Both the position numbers and the translations under genes were made by a program. The notes beneath the pieces were generated by a model, which was not told where the DNA came from, ran no database searches, and saw only the letters and a list, made by a program, of their open reading frames with translations. A DNA stretch of 64,000 nt from a virus. Position 1 is the first letter of the stretch; each line of letters starts with the position of its first letter. Shown here piece after piece: positions 34,471 through 43,631 of the stretch. The stretch covers positions 62,001 to 126,000 of IMG/VR virus record IMGVR_UViG_3300028883_000033; one strand, 5' to 3'.

Positions 34471-35799
34471 TCATACCGAGGACATCAGATCCAAGAGTGA
34501 GTTTCCACCATTTGTGCTGGAAGAGTCAACGAAGTCGCTCTTATCGTCTTTCTTTTTGAATTCCAATTTGTTGGGGGTGCCCCTGTCATCTTCGTCGACA
34601 ATTCGTAGGTGACTGCCAATCCATTTCATATAAACGGTTTGACCGACACCATCACTGTTACGTGTTTTCTGGAACGTAAACGCACAAACGCCTTGCGCCT
34701 TCATTGCTTCGGTTAGCTGAATGGTCCACCAAGTGTCACATTCGTTAATTTTACTAACACCTCCAGCAATGTGTTCATGACCGACGCGTGTTGCTTTATG
34801 TGCTTCTCTATTTAGCTGTGAAGCTGTCGCGATTGCCATATTGTATTCAATACCCAAATCGCGGGCCTGTTCAGATACGAGTTTGTCCTTTGTCCACACG
34901 TCGCTCATGTCAATGTTTTGATTCGGACTCATTTTATCAATATAGTCAATGATCAGAACATCAGGCATGATACCGTAGTGTAAACTGTATTCTTTCAGAT
35001 ACGCTTTGATCTGGTTTGCTTTAGTTCCTGAAGGCATTAACTTGATATCGAGTACCCCAATGCCCTCGGTTTGTTCAGCCATTGCCAAACGGGTGGTAAT
35101 TTCACTAACGTGTTGTTTCCATACCTTACGGCTGACACCTGTAAACATGGTATCAAAGCGTTGAGCAACAACATCCTCTGCAAGCTCAAGCGATAGGTAC
35201 AGAATGTTATACCCTTGATGTATCATGTTGAACGCAAGGTTGGATAGGGTGATAGATTTACCACCACCTGATGTTGCGGATACCAACAACAGTTCCTTGC
35301 GAGAAATTCCACCAAACAACATTTCGTCAACATCTTTCCAACCTGTTGATAGTACAGGACTCTCTGTCAGCATGCGTTGCAGTCGAGCTTCTGGATCTTC
35401 AAAGTATCGTAAACCGAGGTTTCGGTTGAGAGATATCAGGACGGCATCGCGTATAATGCTCTCCATTTTACCATAATCGCCTTCCTCAATTAACTTAGGG
35501 GTTGCGAGCACGGCTTTTTCGATTGCACGTCGCCTACAGAAAGTCTCAATTTCGTTTGTTGTGTATTCTAGTTGGTCTTTTGTTACTTCTTTCTTCGAGA
35601 GATGAACACCCGTTTCTGCTTCCACCTGCGATGGATCTGGCGTGGTGTTATACTCTTCGAAGTAGTCCTTCATGAATCGAACAGCATTCTTATATTCCGG
35701 ATCAAAATAATCCGGTTCAACAATAGCCTGACAGATGCCAAACGTGTCGGTGGAAGAGATGAGATATTCGATTAAGAGTTTCTGCTTATTATTATCCAT
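34471..35799 (-). CDS. 41: Replicative DNA helicase, gp41/DnaB-like
   Basis: This 442-residue protein is of the DnaB/gp41 family. An N-terminal helical domain precedes a RecA-type motor with Walker A SATSGGGKS (Lys181), Walker B VLIIDYIDKM, and TASQLNREA as the sensor segment. QKTRNSDGVG matches the arginine-finger region. It unwinds DNA 5' to 3' as a hexameric ring at the fork and works with the gp61-like primase at 55.1-56.1 kb. The length is close to T4 gp41 (475 residues). The C-terminus SLLDLMSSV is not a clear clamp-binding peptide. Confidence 0.92.
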   Translation of the reverse strand: MDNNKQKLLIEYLISSTDTFGICQAIVEPDYFDPEYKNAVRFMKDYFEEYNTTPDPSQVEAETGVHLSKKEVTKDQLEYTTNEIETFCRRRAIEKAVLATPKLIEEGDYGKMESIIRDAVLISLNRNLGLRYFEDPEARLQRMLTESPVLSTGWKDVDEMLFGGISRKELLLVSATSGGGKSITLSNLAFNMIHQGYNILYLSLELAEDVVAQRFDTMFTGVSRKVWKQHVSEITTRLAMAEQTEGIGVLDIKLMPSGTKANQIKAYLKEYSLHYGIMPDVLIIDYIDKMSPNQNIDMSDVWTKDKLVSEQARDLGIEYNMAIATASQLNREAHKATRVGHEHIAGGVSKINECDTWWTIQLTEAMKAQGVCAFTFQKTRNSDGVGQTVYMKWIGSHLRIVDEDDRGTPNKLEFKKKDDKSDFVDSSSTNGGNSLLDLMSSV

Positions 35800-35840
35800 A
35801 GAACGGAATTATAAAGACAATTTGTGGTGAACGTCAACCG

Positions 35841-36842
35841 TTATACGGAGCGAATAAGAGGGTAAACGTCGCGAGGAACCTCTGGCACAACAAAAAATTC
35901 GCCGTTGTTGTAATAGAATCCGCTTGGATTCTTTTCGGAGGTTACATCCGTTACATCGACGTACTGGTTGAGAATCTTATCAACTGGCTGATACGGCGAC
36001 CCAGCGAGGAGAACAAGTATATCCCCAGTTGCTATGGGAGATGGTGTTCCTGTTCCCCCGGAACTATCAACGCCGGTAAATTTGAAAGTAGACCCAGATC
36101 CGATTGCTCCGAATGTCATCTCGGGGACGATTCCATTGAATGACCGAACACTGTAGATTTGTCCCTTAACAATGACTCCTTGGTCGTAATCCACCCATGG
36201 TGATGCGAGAGATGGCTCAGTATCGATTGAGTACTGAACAGTGTCAGTGATACCTGATGGTGTTGTAAATTCAACTTCCAGCGAAATCGCTGAAGTAGCA
36301 TTAAATGACCCAATCCTTGTTGCAATGGAGATTTCACCTCCACTGGAGAATTGTATTGGGGATTCCACTTCAACGGCCTCTCTGATTGTGGGTTTAAACA
36401 GATCAGGATCTGATTGTCTGGCAACGAGTTGAGCAATACCTGACCACGACCTACTAAAGACCAACCTGATTGTGTTGTCGTTGACGATAATAATATCGTC
36501 TGGTGTAATCTCTTCGCGGTTGTCTAGGTTACCCTCAATCGGGCGGTCAACGAAAACGGATACGATGGGAACAGCGCCCATGTTATGAACAATGATCCAC
36601 TCGTCACGCTCGACAGCCTGAGCGTGATTGTGTAATACTTTTCGGCTTTTCCAATCATCTAACCCCGAAACAGGATCGGGAATTGTTCCTCTGATGTAAT
36701 CAGGCAACAGTCGTACTTGGTATAGTTTACCACGACACCCATGAGTGATATTGCAGCGACCTACGTGCTCCAACCCCTCTATGTTGCGTTGTAATTCAAT
36801 TTCACGCTTACACGTGTCGCATTTGTAAACTACGATTGCCAT
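35841..36842 (-). CDS. Virion-linked protein with zinc ribbon and HNL domain (333 aa)
   Basis: The N-terminus holds two Cys pairs (CDTC and CNITHGC) arranged as a zinc ribbon. Around residues 75-145 is the domain with W.IVHNMG, V.VFVD, I.VNDNTIRLVF and GIAQLVA, matching the HNL domain of the 139-residue protein and of the 1232-residue fibre tip. The C-terminal half is beta-rich and includes one GSP. This suggests a minor tail or baseplate component. It starts six bases after the Sm-like gene. Confidence 0.55.
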   Translation of the reverse strand: MAIVVYKCDTCKREIELQRNIEGLEHVGRCNITHGCRGKLYQVRLLPDYIRGTIPDPVSGLDDWKSRKVLHNHAQAVERDEWIIVHNMGAVPIVSVFVDRPIEGNLDNREEITPDDIIIVNDNTIRLVFSRSWSGIAQLVARQSDPDLFKPTIREAVEVESPIQFSSGGEISIATRIGSFNATSAISLEVEFTTPSGITDTVQYSIDTEPSLASPWVDYDQGVIVKGQIYSVRSFNGIVPEMTFGAIGSGSTFKFTGVDSSGGTGTPSPIATGDILVLLAGSPYQPVDKILNQYVDVTDVTSEKNPSGFYYNNGEFFVVPEVPRDVYPLIRSV

Positions 36843-36848
36843 TTAGTG

Positions 36849-37136
36849 TTACAGTCCTGTTGCTAACTGGATGCCTGAAGTCTGCTGCAGGTACCCATCT
36901 TCCAATTCCTTTGGAACATTCGTTGCACGGTGCATAATATCAACCTTTCGTAGTGGAATTTCATCGTCCGGTACGGTAGCCATCCATGGAACCATCACGA
37001 GGCCTACTTGCCCCGGCCCGGTCGGTTGCATAATCAGCACCCGTGCATTTTTTATGGTTAGTGTGTTTTCGGTGTTTTCGGTTACTTTAGCGATAACTTC
37101 TTCGCCACTAACCAGTTTCATTAGTGCTATTTCCAT
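36849..37136 (-). CDS. Sm-like (LSM) domain protein (95 aa)
   Basis: MKLVSGEEVIAKVTE, then LTIKNARVLIM, then VPWMATVPDDEIPL and VDIMHRA, matches the five-strand barrel pattern of Sm-like proteins of myoviruses and cyanophages. Hfq and Lsm relatives bind RNA as rings. Whether this one binds RNA or serves in assembly cannot be read from the sequence. AGGAGATAAAG precedes the ATG. It overlaps the end of the membrane protein gene. Confidence 0.6.
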   Translation of the reverse strand: MEIALMKLVSGEEVIAKVTENTENTLTIKNARVLIMQPTGPGQVGLVMVPWMATVPDDEIPLRKVDIMHRATNVPKELEDGYLQQTSGIQLATGL

Positions 37137-37386
37137 CTTTATCTCCTATCTCTTTATTTAGTCTGATGTATATTGCGTAAAAATCCACGAAAATGAACGA
37201 GACGTTGAGCCATAGTAGGGCCCATTCTTTCATCTGCCACGAAGCGACTGACCAAATAATATGACCAACAAGAAAACCAACATATGCCCACCACTCAGTC
37301 GCCCACCGTATATTAAACGATACTAGAATGGCACTGATAGTAATGAACGCGGTGGCGCTCCATTTAAAAATCTCAAATTCACTCAT
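37108..37386 (-). CDS. Small three-helix membrane protein (92 aa)
   Basis: Hydrophobic segments ATAFITISAILVSF, WAYVGFLVGHIIWSVASW and LLWLNVSFIFVDFYAIYI make three membrane helices, followed by a charged tail. The start overlaps the end of the LysM-like gene by eight bases. It belongs to no recognised family. Membrane-remodelling, lysis-timing or superinfection roles are possible, and none is shown. Confidence 0.6.
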   Translation of the reverse strand: MSEFEIFKWSATAFITISAILVSFNIRWATEWWAYVGFLVGHIIWSVASWQMKEWALLWLNVSFIFVDFYAIYIRLNKEIGDKDGNSTNETG

Positions 37387-38029
37387 CGGTGAAAATCTTG
37401 TGGTTGTTTTCGTGTCTGTAGCAGAAAGGTAGCAACACAGGGACTTGAACAGTCTGCCCTAGTTTCGGTGGTAGTGATTCCACATTAATGCGAGAAAATT
37501 CATATACCAGTTTATCAATCACCTGCCGGCTAACGCTCATGTCATTGTATAGACGAATCACAGCTTCGATGGTTTCGTTCGGACGTGCAAACGTATACGG
37601 GTACAGACGAACGCTAAGGGCTCCCAATTTTTTGACTGGAGGTTTGTTATCCTCGGGGTCCGGTTCCGGTTTAGCCGGTTCTGGTTTTGGCTCAGGCTCC
37701 GCTTCGGTTGGTTTAACTTCTCGGGTTACTTGAGGTTCTGGTTTTGGCTCCTCGACCGGCGGCAACTCTTCTTTAATTTCAACCGGTTTTTGGGGGACGA
37801 AATCTTCTCGTGATAATAGATCGCTGTGATTTTTATGAAACGGTGGTAAGATGGGAATGTAGACCTCAGTTCCCGGAACCACTCGTAGGTGCTTGTTCGA
37901 TCGATTGAACTCTTCAACAATTTTTTCTACTATACTGCCTGGCAGTTTTGGATTGTTAAAAGCAGCTACTTGGGTGTTCACTGGTTCGCTAGTAAACGTA
38001 GCCTGCTTATATTTGAAGTCAATCGACAT
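37379..38029 (-). CDS. Two LysM/tail-X-like domains with Pro-Glu linker (216 aa)
   Basis: The ATG at 38029 is chosen because GAGG stands nine bases upstream; the longer frame begins with TTG. Two similar domains, FNRSNKHLRVVPGTEVYIPI.. and FSRINVESLPPKLGQTVQVP.., each end in a proline-rich LPPF or LLPF. A repetitive Pro/Glu linker (EPKPEPQVTREVKPTEAEP) separates them. The pattern recalls phage tail protein X and LysM modules that sit at the baseplate hub or bind peptidoglycan. The long linker would make it a flexible two-handed adaptor. Confidence 0.55.
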   Translation of the reverse strand: MSIDFKYKQATFTSEPVNTQVAAFNNPKLPGSIVEKIVEEFNRSNKHLRVVPGTEVYIPILPPFHKNHSDLLSREDFVPQKPVEIKEELPPVEEPKPEPQVTREVKPTEAEPEPKPEPAKPEPDPEDNKPPVKKLGALSVRLYPYTFARPNETIEAVIRLYNDMSVSRQVIDKLVYEFSRINVESLPPKLGQTVQVPVLLPFCYRHENNHKIFTDE

Positions 38030-38630
38030 TTTGTAGTTCCTCAATCTCTTTTAGAAGATTTTCGTAATTATCAACGGTTGATGTGCGGATGGCGTAGAAG
38101 TACGGTATGTTGTACAGGATGATTTCGGATCCGGATTCTATTCCTTCGTGTAGTTTCTCGGAAGTGTATGTAAATTTCAACAGATCTGTTATTACGCTAT
38201 TTCCCCGATCCGACCCAAACTCTTCGAATATGGCATCAAAAACAGTTTTGTAATCTTGGCTGGAATTCTCGACTTCACGCGAATACATGAACTGATAACC
38301 GTCGATGGGGAATACGTAAAAGGGTTCAAGATCATCATGGTCGGCTGGTTCAAACGATAACTCACCATTTGCGAATATCGCTCGTTCGCGTAAGTTTCGC
38401 ATCTCGTTTTCGAATGCTTCATTGAATGCTTCCGAGAATTCACCGGATGGATCGGATTTCCGTTGTTTGCGCTTTCGCACCTTTACTTTATGAAAATCAC
38501 CGTAATTGCTCGAGAGATTTTTGAGCAAAGCACGACCTTCAGCCTCCTCGAAGAATTGGGAGCACCGTTCAGCGAGAATCTGAAGTTCTTCGCGAGAATC
38601 GTCGGTTTGTATTAGATCATCTACACGCAT
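38019..38630 (-). CDS. Hypothetical acidic protein (203 aa)
   Basis: This 203-residue protein is rich in Glu, Asp, Phe and Tyr. It has a charged patch KVKVRKRKQRK near residue 50 and repeated aromatic acidic segments. The stop overlaps the LysM-like gene start by 11 bases. It is the first gene of the minus-strand block, and the divergent S74 fibre starts 70 bases away. No family or motif is recognised. Confidence 0.5.
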   Translation of the reverse strand: MRVDDLIQTDDSREELQILAERCSQFFEEAEGRALLKNLSSNYGDFHKVKVRKRKQRKSDPSGEFSEAFNEAFENEMRNLRERAIFANGELSFEPADHDDLEPFYVFPIDGYQFMYSREVENSSQDYKTVFDAIFEEFGSDRGNSVITDLLKFTYTSEKLHEGIESGSEIILYNIPYFYAIRTSTVDNYENLLKEIEELQNVD

Positions 38631-38660
38631 GGGTATATTTAGACGTCATCAAGCCGAAGG

Positions 38661-38668
38661 AATAAATA
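38661..38668 (+). promoter_or_regulatory. T4-type late promoter AATAAATA
   Basis: AATAAATA stands 32 bases before the S74 fibre gene and is followed by TTGGAGAG as ribosome site. It is the only promoter signal for this isolated plus-strand gene. Confidence 0.6.
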
Positions 38669-38699
38669 CACGAAAATCATATATTGGAGAGAATGCACC

Positions 38700-41600
38700 A
38701 TGAAGCATTACGGTTTTGAGAACCCTGAAGGCAGTAGCCTAAAAAATATAACAGCCCCTAGCGGAACGGCGTTTCCTAGTGGAACGGAGAATGCTGGTGA
38801 ATTATTTTTCCGAACCGACGAAAGCAAACTGTATTGTTATAATGGGTCTGGTTGGGTAGATTTAGCTGCAAGCGCTGTTGGAATTTCGGACATTGTTAGT
38901 GATACAACACCACAACTTGGTGGTGATTTGGACCTCAATGGGCATAATATTACAGGTGACGCCACCTTTACTGGTGTTGTGACCATTGAACAGGCATCTC
39001 CTGCAATCAAGATTATTGATACAGACAACGCAACTGCTGGGTATCACACGATCAATACTACTGGTACGAATGGGCAGAACTTTAACATTTCTATCGACCC
39101 TACCAATGAAGAAACGAATTCAAAACTCAACGTATGGATCGATGGTACAACAGTATTCACCATTGCGAATGACGGTACCCTCGAAGCAGTAACTCCCACA
39201 TACGAAAACCTTGTACTGGACGATAATGATATTCCGAACAAGAAGTACGTTGATGATAAGGTTATATCAGGAGCTCTGCAGAACGTCGTAGAGGATACCA
39301 GTCCACAGCTTGGTGGTGACCTGGACGTAAACGGAAATTCAATAATTAGTTCTCTCCAGGGCGGCAATATTGCAGTTGTAAGTGGTGATAATGCGAGCGG
39401 ATCTGCAGGAAGTGTTATAATTTCAACGGGCTTTGGCACTGCGGATAATGGAACGATTGAGTTTAATATTGGTAGCACATTAGCACTAGAAATCGAAACC
39501 GACGGAACCCTATCTACAAATGTTGTTTCGTATGAATCGCTAATCGTTGATAACAATGACATACCAAATAAAAAGTATGTTGACGATGCTATTGACACTG
39601 CTGTTGACACTGCCGTAACTGCAAATCCATTTGTTATCAGCGGTCTTATCCCCACTTTGAAAATTATCGAAACTGATGCAACAGCCGATAATAAGAATTG
39701 GTCATTGAAAGCCAACGACGAGGAACTATATTTCCAAGCTCTTACTGATGCTGACTCTGGTGGTGGAAATGTTATTGCAATTACGCGGGCTGCGCAGCAA
39801 ATCAACACACTCGAATTCCGCCAGGCTGGTGTTACTTGGGCCAAATTTGACAACGTGGATAAAGAGGTCACAATTACGGGGTCTGTTTGGATAGATGATC
39901 CAAACGTTCTGTTTAACCTAGATGATATTGTTGCACCAGATGGATATGCGTTTAAACGCATAACAACAAATGATGGCGGTGGCAACCTCAATATACGTAA
40001 CGGTATCTACTACGATGGTGGGTTCAAATACGCTACAGCAGCAGACGGTGGAGCGTTTTTAACTCTTGGTGGTGAGCTTGCCACCGGAGATGATCATGGA
40101 ACGGTAACGCTTGGTGCATACAAAGCCAACACAGGGTCGGCAGGTGATGCTGCCGGGAACCCAACAACCCGCTTGTCGCTTCGTGACGTTATTCGAATGA
40201 GTATGGACGACACGGATGTGTTCAAAGTTGATACTGACGGAACAATATCTGCAGGCGACACGGTAAACTACAAAGACCTTGTTATTGATGATAATGATAT
40301 CCCAAACAAAGCATATGTTGATGCTGTGGCTCAGGGATTAAGTACTCGCGCCGCAGCTAATGCAGCGACGACGGCAGCAATAACCGCCACGTACAGTGCT
40401 GGAACTGGCTCCCCCGAAATTGGTATTGGTTCTACACTAACAGGAACGAGCAACGGAGCACTCCCAGCACAAGACGGTGTTACGCTTGGACTGAATGATC
40501 GCTTGTTGGTCAAAAACCAAGGTGGCGGTTCGCCTGACCTAAGCTACCAGAACGGCATCTATTACTTGTCGCAAGTTGGTGATGCTGGCAATCCATTTAT
40601 CCTAACGCGATGCTTATGCACCGATGAGAATGATGAAGTGTCGGGAGCATATACGTTTATCCAGGATGGTAACACATACCAGAGCACTGGATGGGTTCTG
40701 CAAGTCGATGATCCCACAACGTTCCAAATTGGAACTGACGCAATTACTGCTGTGCAATTCTCGGCTGCTGGTTCATACACGGCAGGGTCGAATATTGATA
40801 TAACAGGCAACGCTATCAGCGTTGTGGATGGTTCTGGTTCTGGTCTTGATGCTGATACTGTTGATGGTATTGAAGCAGCATCATTCTTGCGTTCTGATAC
40901 TTCCGACACTGCAATAGGCACTCTAACGTTTACCAACACGGTTAGCTTGGAACGTGCTAATCCGTTCATACAGTTTGTTGATACCGATGGGGTGGTTGAT
41001 GATAAGACGGCTAGACTGTACTGGTATGAGAATGGTTTCCTGTTCCGTTCAATGTACGACAACAACACAACCAAAGCCAACATACTTAAACTTGATGATA
41101 GTGCTTTTCTATACCTAGACAATGTAATTTGGCACGCTGGTAATGATGGTTCTGGTTCTGGTTTGGATGCTGATACCGTTGATGGTCTGGAAGCATCACA
41201 ACTCGTTCGTGGAGATGCTGTAGATCACGCCGCTGATGTAATCATTCGTGTTGATGACGCAGACTTTGCTGTTGAAGATAGTACAGAAACGACATTCAAA
41301 TATATTTTCCGCGATCATTCTGCTGGCCTTCTGTATCTTGGCCTAGAGCCTAGTGAGAGTGTGGGTACTGGCGCCTTCTTAACATTCCGCTCCGGTGTTG
41401 ATTTTGGTGGGTATGATTCATATGGAATGAACTTCCTAACTTTCACCAACAGTGAGCCATCACAACTAACAGCGGACGGTCAAGTTGGATTCGATAGTTC
41501 TCGGGGACTCATACTCTATCGCACACAGCACGTGGGCCAAGAATCTGGTGATGGTGGTTACACGGTTCTCGATACTTCAAATATTACTGGTGGGACAAAC

Positions 41601-42743
41601 ATCGAAATCACCAACACAGCAGCTAACACAGCTGGTACAGAAGCGATCACTTTCAATGTAACTCAGGGTTCCGGTTCAGGTCTTGATGCTGATACGGTTG
41701 ATGGTGTTGAAGCAGCTGATATCGCACAACTGGATGTGGCAAACATATTCACTGAAGACCAGGCAATCAGAAACACATCTCCGGAGTTGAAACTTCAGAA
41801 TACCGACGTAACCGGTAACTCTGTCATTTGGTTCCAAGACGCTACGGGGGCGGTGGCTGGTGATGCAGCGATTTTCTACAATCCTCCTGGAGATTTCTTG
41901 CGCGAACAAGTATATACATCTAATCATACTGACCTGGCGACATACATCACGCAGTACAGGTCTGGTATTATTACGTTCGGCGCTGGTGGGTCGAACGGAT
42001 CCAATGCTACTGAAGTAATGCGGATCAACGCCAATGGTGAGCTGCAGATTGGTAACGCCACTGACCTGGGCGATTACAAACTCCAGGTTACAGGCGATAT
42101 CTACTCCACGACCAATGTGCGCACTAATAACTATGCGATGATCGGATCGGATAGTGGTAATGGGTTCCACATGGAATGGGATACCACCAATTCTCGCTTC
42201 AAGCACCACTTGACGTACAATGACGGTGGCGGTAACTGGAATATGCGCATTGGTCACATATACTCCGGTGGCTTGGTTTGTACTGAAGCATCATACCCGT
42301 TCGCTATGGTTCATAATCAGACCAACGGCAATATGATCTTCTATACTACCAGCACAGCATATGCTGTTAACGATTCCGTAGCATTTAACAACACATTTAC
42401 GTTTGCCCCCACTGGTGACTTTACGGCATCGGGCAACGTAACGGCTTATTCTGACATTCGTCACAAAACAGCAATTGAAAACATCGACAATGCGTTGGAT
42501 AAAGTCAAAGCTATCCGTGGCGTCACGTATGAACGTATTCACGGCAACAAAGGCGAAAGAGAAGCAGGTGTTATTGCTCAGGAAGTCGAGAAAGTGTTGC
42601 CCGAAGTCATCCGCGAAGATGGAGATGGCATGAAGTCAGTTGCTTATGGCAATATGGTTGGTTTGCTAATTGAAGCAATCAAAGAACAGCAGGAACAGAT
42701 TGACGCATTGAAAGCAGAAGTCGCCTCTCTGAAAGGAGAATAA
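38700..42743 (+). CDS. Tail fibre with S74 intramolecular chaperone (1347 aa)
   Basis: The C-terminal 100 residues are a Peptidase_S74 chaperone: SDIRHKTAIENI with Ser1251 as the expected self-cleavage site, then GVTYERIHG, GVIAQEVEKVLPEVI, VAYGNMVGLLIEAI and a coiled coil. This domain trimerises the fibre and cuts itself off. The shaft holds three LGGDLD or DNDIPNKKYVDD units, three SGLDADTVDG units, and the module with RLLVKNQGGGS and SGAYTFIQDGNTYQSTGWVL shared with the 1232-residue fibre. It is a receptor-binding fibre in its own transcription unit among minus-strand genes, which suggests module exchange. Confidence 0.88.
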   Translation: MKHYGFENPEGSSLKNITAPSGTAFPSGTENAGELFFRTDESKLYCYNGSGWVDLAASAVGISDIVSDTTPQLGGDLDLNGHNITGDATFTGVVTIEQASPAIKIIDTDNATAGYHTINTTGTNGQNFNISIDPTNEETNSKLNVWIDGTTVFTIANDGTLEAVTPTYENLVLDDNDIPNKKYVDDKVISGALQNVVEDTSPQLGGDLDVNGNSIISSLQGGNIAVVSGDNASGSAGSVIISTGFGTADNGTIEFNIGSTLALEIETDGTLSTNVVSYESLIVDNNDIPNKKYVDDAIDTAVDTAVTANPFVISGLIPTLKIIETDATADNKNWSLKANDEELYFQALTDADSGGGNVIAITRAAQQINTLEFRQAGVTWAKFDNVDKEVTITGSVWIDDPNVLFNLDDIVAPDGYAFKRITTNDGGGNLNIRNGIYYDGGFKYATAADGGAFLTLGGELATGDDHGTVTLGAYKANTGSAGDAAGNPTTRLSLRDVIRMSMDDTDVFKVDTDGTISAGDTVNYKDLVIDDNDIPNKAYVDAVAQGLSTRAAANAATTAAITATYSAGTGSPEIGIGSTLTGTSNGALPAQDGVTLGLNDRLLVKNQGGGSPDLSYQNGIYYLSQVGDAGNPFILTRCLCTDENDEVSGAYTFIQDGNTYQSTGWVLQVDDPTTFQIGTDAITAVQFSAAGSYTAGSNIDITGNAISVVDGSGSGLDADTVDGIEAASFLRSDTSDTAIGTLTFTNTVSLERANPFIQFVDTDGVVDDKTARLYWYENGFLFRSMYDNNTTKANILKLDDSAFLYLDNVIWHAGNDGSGSGLDADTVDGLEASQLVRGDAVDHAADVIIRVDDADFAVEDSTETTFKYIFRDHSAGLLYLGLEPSESVGTGAFLTFRSGVDFGGYDSYGMNFLTFTNSEPSQLTADGQVGFDSSRGLILYRTQHVGQESGDGGYTVLDTSNITGGTNIEITNTAANTAGTEAITFNVTQGSGSGLDADTVDGVEAADIAQLDVANIFTEDQAIRNTSPELKLQNTDVTGNSVIWFQDATGAVAGDAAIFYNPPGDFLREQVYTSNHTDLATYITQYRSGIITFGAGGSNGSNATEVMRINANGELQIGNATDLGDYKLQVTGDIYSTTNVRTNNYAMIGSDSGNGFHMEWDTTNSRFKHHLTYNDGGGNWNMRIGHIYSGGLVCTEASYPFAMVHNQTNGNMIFYTTSTAYAVNDSVAFNNTFTFAPTGDFTASGNVTAYSDIRHKTAIENIDNALDKVKAIRGVTYERIHGNKGEREAGVIAQEVEKVLPEVIREDGDGMKSVAYGNMVGLLIEAIKEQQEQIDALKAEVASLKGE
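40828..41710 (+). repeat. Three dispersed copies of a 40-base fibre repeat
   Basis: Near-identical segments at about 40828-40873, 41145-41190 and 41668-41710 encode SGSGLDADTVDG followed by I, L or V and EA. They separate shaft modules and offer homology for internal recombination. Differences are mostly at third codon positions, so the repeat is held at protein level. Confidence 0.7.
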
Positions 42744-42763
42744 GGGGCCGAAGCCCCTTATTC
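42739..42763 (+). terminator. Hairpin terminator after the S74 fibre
   Basis: AATAAGGGGC CGAA GCCCCTTATT forms a ten-pair stem with the stop codon inside its left arm. There is no long T run, so efficiency is uncertain. It also lies at the end of the convergent 82-residue gene. Confidence 0.65.
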
Positions 42764-42766
42764 CGA

Positions 42767-43015
42767 TCATTTCTCGTTTTCGAGCTTTTCGATCAGTGCG
42801 TTAGCTTCCTGGATCGTTTTAGGAGTGCTATACGCAGGATCGCATTGAATGCTATTGATCAAATAGCAGAAGTCTACTTGGTAGTCGTAGAACACCGAGC
42901 CTTTGGGTTCAGACATTTTCCCGCCGGCCTTGTAAAGTGCGTTAGCAAACGCACGGTTGAGATATTCGACAACACGATCGGTGTCGATTTTCTTTTCGCC
43001 TCTGTTCGGCTTCAT
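42767..43015 (-). CDS. Hypothetical protein (82 aa)
   Basis: This 82-residue protein has an AAAAGGAGATTCGGT ribosome site before the ATG. It begins with a basic stretch (KPNRGEKKIDTDRVVEYLNR) followed by a helix, a strand region with FYDYQVDFCYLIN and a closing acidic helix. No family is recognised. It forms a small unit with the 55-residue membrane protein just upstream. Confidence 0.55.
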   Translation of the reverse strand: MKPNRGEKKIDTDRVVEYLNRAFANALYKAGGKMSEPKGSVFYDYQVDFCYLINSIQCDPAYSTPKTIQEANALIEKLENEK

Positions 43016-43048
43016 ACCGAATCTCCTTTTGTTTAGAGGTGAGTGGGA

Positions 43049-43216
43049 TTACCAGAAGAATTTCTTCAGGCGGTGAAGCGGTTGGTATTTTCCGTCTTCT
43101 TTTTCGCCAAAGGCAACGATCAGAAGCACCGAGCCGATGACGGCCCCGAAAAATAAACCCATGTGACCAGCAATAAACGCACCAGCTTGTGCATCGGTGA
43201 AAAGTAGGTTCTCCAT
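43049..43216 (-). CDS. Small membrane protein (55 aa)
   Basis: Found by reading the gap. AGGAACATATAG precedes the ATG. One long hydrophobic segment, AGAFIAGHMGLFFGAVIGSV plus LLIVAF, is followed by a basic tail (HRLKKFFW). It is a single-span or hairpin membrane protein with a positively charged inside end. It lies next to the 82-residue gene. The role is unknown; small phage membrane proteins often affect lysis or superinfection. Confidence 0.65.
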   Translation of the reverse strand: MENLLFTDAQAGAFIAGHMGLFFGAVIGSVLLIVAFGEKEDGKYQPLHRLKKFFW

Positions 43217-43296
43217 CTATATGTTCCTATGTGATTATGAACCCTTGACACTAGTGGTAGTGCCCCCAACGCGCCATTCGCGCGATATATCTATTA

Positions 43297-43509
43297 TCAG
43301 TTTTTCTTATTCGATGTCAACGGCTTTCTGTGTTCCAAAAACATTTGTGTTTCAAGGGTATTCTCAAAATCCGCAAGGATTGCATAGGCCCTATCATACA
43401 TGTCCCCTATAACATCGGGGTCAGAAACCACTTGTTCTGTTTCTTCCACGAATGTTAGAAGATGGAACTCTAGGTAGCCGAGAAAGGCTTCAATTTGATT
43501 TGCATTCAT
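43297..43509 (-). CDS. Hypothetical acidic protein (about 70 aa)
   Basis: An open frame read from the ATG at 43509 (MNANQIEAFLGYLEFH). An in-frame start at 43545 would add 12 residues. Neither has a strong ribosome site. The protein is helical and acidic (TFVEETEQVVSDPDVIGDMY). A GATAAATA late promoter lies 70 bases upstream on the same strand. No family is recognised. Confidence 0.45.
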   Translation of the reverse strand: MNANQIEAFLGYLEFHLLTFVEETEQVVSDPDVIGDMYDRAYAILADFENTLETQMFLEHRKPLTSNKKN

Positions 43510-43579
43510 GTAAAGTACATTACTCAAAATTATATTAGTGTTCAACGATCACAATACCGTTGATTAAAAACACAAAAAT

Positions 43580-43587
43580 ATTTATCA
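43580..43587 (-). promoter_or_regulatory. T4-type late promoter GATAAATA
   Basis: Minus-strand GATAAATA in the gap between the 70-residue gene (minus) and the dCMP deaminase (plus). It would serve the minus-strand small gene. No matching plus-strand late element is seen for the early-type nucleotide genes. Confidence 0.4.
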
Positions 43588-43631
43588 TTGACAGATATAA
43601 CAACAATAAGTAAATAGGACTCACGCATCAT

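Noticed and set aside
34471-34520. Clamp-binding tail on the helicase (SLLDLMSSV)
   Set aside because: It lacks the terminal aromatic residue and spacing shared by the polymerase and DUF488 tails.
39044-39991. 315-residue minus-strand frame opposite the S74 fibre
   Set aside because: Antisense shadow of a strongly supported fibre gene; no ribosome site.
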